In this document: in pieces, positions 9,479 through 12,171 of the stretch
How positions within the stretch are numbered: the first letter of the stretch is position 1
Layout: every line of letters starts with the position of its first letter
Assembly: GCA_020216625.1 (NCBI GenBank)
Contig: JAIUYB010000022.1
Coordinates: 1 to 12,171, forward strand
Source of the DNA: Desulfarculus sp.
GTDB lineage: Bacteria; Desulfobacterota; Desulfarculia; Desulfarculales; Desulfarculaceae
DNA length: 12,171 bases
Direction of reading: 5' to 3'
Notes under the pieces: generated by a model
Databases searched by the model: none
What the model was told of the DNA's origin: nothing
What the model saw: only the letters and a program-made list of their open reading frames with translations
Position numbers and translations under genes: made by a program

Positions 9479-10012
9479 TTGCTGGAGAAACGCAGCAGAC
9501 CGAGACGTGAGGGGCTGGAGACCGAAGAGTTCCAGCTGATCGACAAGGTCGTCTACATCAACCGCGTGGCCAAGGTGGTCAAGGGCGGCCGGCGCTTCAG
9601 CTTCTCGGCCGTGGTGGTGGTGGGCGACGGACAGGGCAGCGTGGGCGCCGGCCTGGGCAAGGCCAACGAGGTGCCGGAGGCCATCCGCAAGGGCATCGAG
9701 AAGGCCAAGCGGGACATGAAGCCGGTGCCGTTGGTGCAGGGCAGCATTCCGCACCAGATCCAGGGCGAGTTCGGCGCCGGGCGGGTGCTCCTCAAACCCG
9801 CCGCCCCGGGCACCGGCGTCATCGCCGGCGGCGCGGTGCGCGCGGTGCTGGAGGCGGCCGGAGTCACCGACATCCTGACCAAGTGCCTGGGCACCAACAA
9901 CGCCCACAACGTGGTCAAGGCCACCCTGGAGGGGCTGCGCCGCCTCAAGAGCGTGGACGTGGTGGCCAAGAAGCGCGACATGGCCTCGGCCGAGGTTCGG
10001 GTCCAGGCCTGA
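9479..10012 (+). CDS. rpsE: 30S ribosomal protein S5
   Basis: S5 lies at the mRNA entry site beside S3 and S4 and affects decoding accuracy. The 177-residue product has the double-stranded RNA-binding-like N domain ([23 protein letters not shown], in parts [11 protein letters not shown] and [11 protein letters not shown]; then [25 protein letters not shown], in parts VVVVGDGQG and [15 protein letters not shown]) and the C domain with [15 protein letters not shown] and the [14 protein letters not shown] helix. The start is TTG: the frame opens only after an in-frame TGA at 9464-9466, AAGGA at 9466-9470 is 8 bases upstream, and no ATG is near. The Pro of the common NP-HNVV motif is Ala here. 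The stop is TGA. Confidence 0.97.
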   Translation: MLEKRSRPRREGLETEEFQLIDKVVYINRVAKVVKGGRRFSFSAVVVVGDGQGSVGAGLGKANEVPEAIRKGIEKAKRDMKPVPLVQGSIPHQIQGEFGAGRVLLKPAAPGTGVIAGGAVRAVLEAAGVTDILTKCLGTNNAHNVVKATLEGLRRLKSVDVVAKKRDMASAEVRVQA

Positions 10013-10044
10013 AACCGGCGCGGCCGGCGATAGGGATGCATACC

Positions 10045-10227
10045 ATGGCTGACAAAGTGCAGGTCAAGCTGGTCAAAAGCGGCATCGGCCGCCCCCAGAC
10101 CCACAAAGACACCCTGCGGGGCCTGGGTCTGACCAAGCTCAACAAGGTGGTCACCCTGGAGGACACCCCCTCCGTCCGGGGCATGATTAACAAGGTCTCG
10201 CACCTGGTCCAGGTGCTGGAAAACTAG
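10045..10227 (+). CDS. rpmD: 50S ribosomal protein L30
   Basis: L30 is a small, non-essential 23S rRNA binder near helix 38, lost in several bacterial lineages but kept here. The 60-residue product (E. coli 59) shows [20 protein letters not shown], then [18 protein letters not shown], matching the family from end to end. ATG 10036 is in frame and would add three residues, but AGGG at 10032-10035 is 9 bases before ATG 10045 and directly abuts 10036, so 10045 is preferred. The stop is TAG, and rplO begins 13 bases later. Confidence 0.97.
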   Translation: MADKVQVKLVKSGIGRPQTHKDTLRGLGLTKLNKVVTLEDTPSVRGMINKVSHLVQVLEN

Positions 10228-10240
10228 GGCAGGTGCTGCG

Positions 10241-10681
10241 ATGAAACTCAACGAGCTGTCTCCGGCCCCGGGTTCGCGGCGCAACAAAAAGCGCATCGGC
10301 CGCGGCCAGGGCTCTGGACAAGGCGGAACCGCCGGCAAGGGCCACAAGGGCCAGAACTCCCGCAGCGGCGGAGGGGTGCGCCCCGGCTTCGAGGGCGGCC
10401 AGATGCCCTTGCAGCGCCGTCTGCCCAAGCGCGGCTTCAACAACATCTTCGCCCCCAAGGTCGTGGAGATCAACCTGCGCCAGTTGGCCAAGTTCGCGGC
10501 CGGCAGCGTGGTGGACGCCATGGCTCTGGCCGAGGCGGGTCTGATCAAGGGCGGCTTCGACGCCATCAAGCTGCTGGGTCAGGGCGAGATCAGCGTGGCT
10601 TTGACCGTGAAGGTGGATCGCATCAGCGCCGGGGCCAAGACCAAGGTCGAGGCGGCCGGCGGGACGGTGGAGCTCATCTAA
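10241..10681 (+). CDS. rplO: 50S ribosomal protein L15
   Basis: L15 is a late-assembly 23S rRNA binder with a long extended N terminus that threads into the subunit. The 146-residue product (E. coli 144) has the [18 protein letters not shown] start, the Gly-rich [19 protein letters not shown] segment, the [17 protein letters not shown] signature and a compact C-terminal domain with [22 protein letters not shown] at 10232-10235 lies 5 bases before ATG 10241. Its TAA stop is separated from the GTG start of secY by one base, so secY translation is probably coupled to it. Confidence 0.98.
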   Translation: MKLNELSPAPGSRRNKKRIGRGQGSGQGGTAGKGHKGQNSRSGGGVRPGFEGGQMPLQRRLPKRGFNNIFAPKVVEINLRQLAKFAAGSVVDAMALAEAGLIKGGFDAIKLLGQGEISVALTVKVDRISAGAKTKVEAAGGTVELI

Positions 10682-10682
10682 A

Positions 10683-11996
<1,314 letters not shown>

Positions 11997-12017
11997 GGGA
12001 CGCCGCGCGCTCAGGGA

Positions 12018-12034
12018 CCTCTCCGCGGGGGAGG
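12018..12034 (+). promoter_or_regulatory. Hairpin in the secY-adk gap
   Basis: The 80-base gap between secY and adk contains CCTCTCC (12018-12024) opposite GGGGAGG (12028-12034), a 7-bp stem with one U-G pair and a 3-base loop. It is followed by GGCGCCAAGCC, with no T run, so it does not fit a Rho-independent terminator. It could slow RNA decay or partially reduce expression between the ribosomal genes and adk. No promoter is evident in the remaining bases. Confidence 0.4.
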
Positions 12035-12076
12035 GGCGCCAAGCCAACCGCAATACGACGGGAGCGAGGTGAGGTA

Positions 12077-12171
12077 ATGAACATCATTCTGCTGGGCCCT
12101 CCGGGGGCAGGTAAAGGCACCCAGGCCAAGATGCTCATCGATGCCTACGGCATCCCCCAGGTTTCCACCGG
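12077..12171 (+). CDS. adk: Adenylate kinase, start of gene only
   Basis: Adenylate kinase interconverts ATP plus AMP and two ADP in the cytosol. Only 31 complete codons and two further bases are in the window, and the gene runs off the right edge. They read [18 protein letters not shown], with the [11 protein letters not shown]-loop at residues 7-16, and end in VST just before the expected Gly of the AMP-binding STGD motif. ATG 12077 is preceded by the purine-rich AGGTGA at 12067-12072. adk directly after secY is a common order in many bacteria. The truncation comes from the window, not from the gene, so domain content beyond residue 31 is unknown. Confidence 0.96.
   Translation, partial: MNIILLGPPGAGKGTQAKMLIDAYGIPQVST

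Noticed and set aside
9553..10569. A 338-codon minus-strand frame across rpsE, rpmD and rplO
   Set aside because: It spans three well-supported genes on the opposite strand and shows no family signature.

Overview
The window is a highly conserved bacterial housekeeping locus read entirely from the + strand. It holds tuf (EF-Tu), the complete S10 ribosomal-protein cluster (rpsJ-rplC-rplD-rplW-rplB-rpsS-rplV-rpsC-rplP-rpmC-rpsQ), the complete spc cluster (rplN-rplX-rplE-rpsN-rpsH-rplF-rplR-rpsE-rpmD-rplO-secY), and the first 31 codons of adk, which runs off the right edge. All 23 complete genes are intact, near family length and in the canonical order. I see no mobile element, CRISPR array, RNA gene or unknown protein. 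No gap between genes exceeds 100 bases, and coding covers well over 90% of the window.

The DNA is GC-rich, with G or C at most third codon positions. The retained rpmD, the zinc-type short S14 (61 residues), the L24 with a Cys4 knuckle, the Cys-rich segment in EF-Tu and the secY-adk order together suggest a high-GC member of the former Deltaproteobacteria (Desulfobacterota) or a relative. This placement is inference from memory of families, not a search result.

Layout: 2-1201 is the translation elongation factor. 1290-6394 is the S10 cluster, building both subunits, including the primary 23S binders L2, L3, L4 and L23. 6418-10681 is the spc cluster. 10683-11996 encodes the SecY translocon channel. 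adk starts at 12077 after an 80-base structured gap. Most genes are separated by about 1-50 bases, and two pairs overlap (rplD/rplW by 4 bases, rplP/rpmC by 11), which fits one long polycistronic transcript with translational coupling. No convincing promoter or intrinsic terminator is visible. Possible RNA control sites sit in five longer gaps: tuf-rpsJ, rpsJ-rplC, rplX-rplE, rplR-rpsE and secY-adk. The rplX-rplE hairpin lies where the E. coli spc operon carries its S8 autoregulatory site.

I did not find a new biological system. The points worth a second look are modest: TAG terminates 18 of 23 genes, L5 has a roughly 43-residue Lys/Ala-rich N-terminal extension, EF-Tu carries a CxCx4CxxC insert in its G domain, and the structured spacers look like candidate RNA switches.
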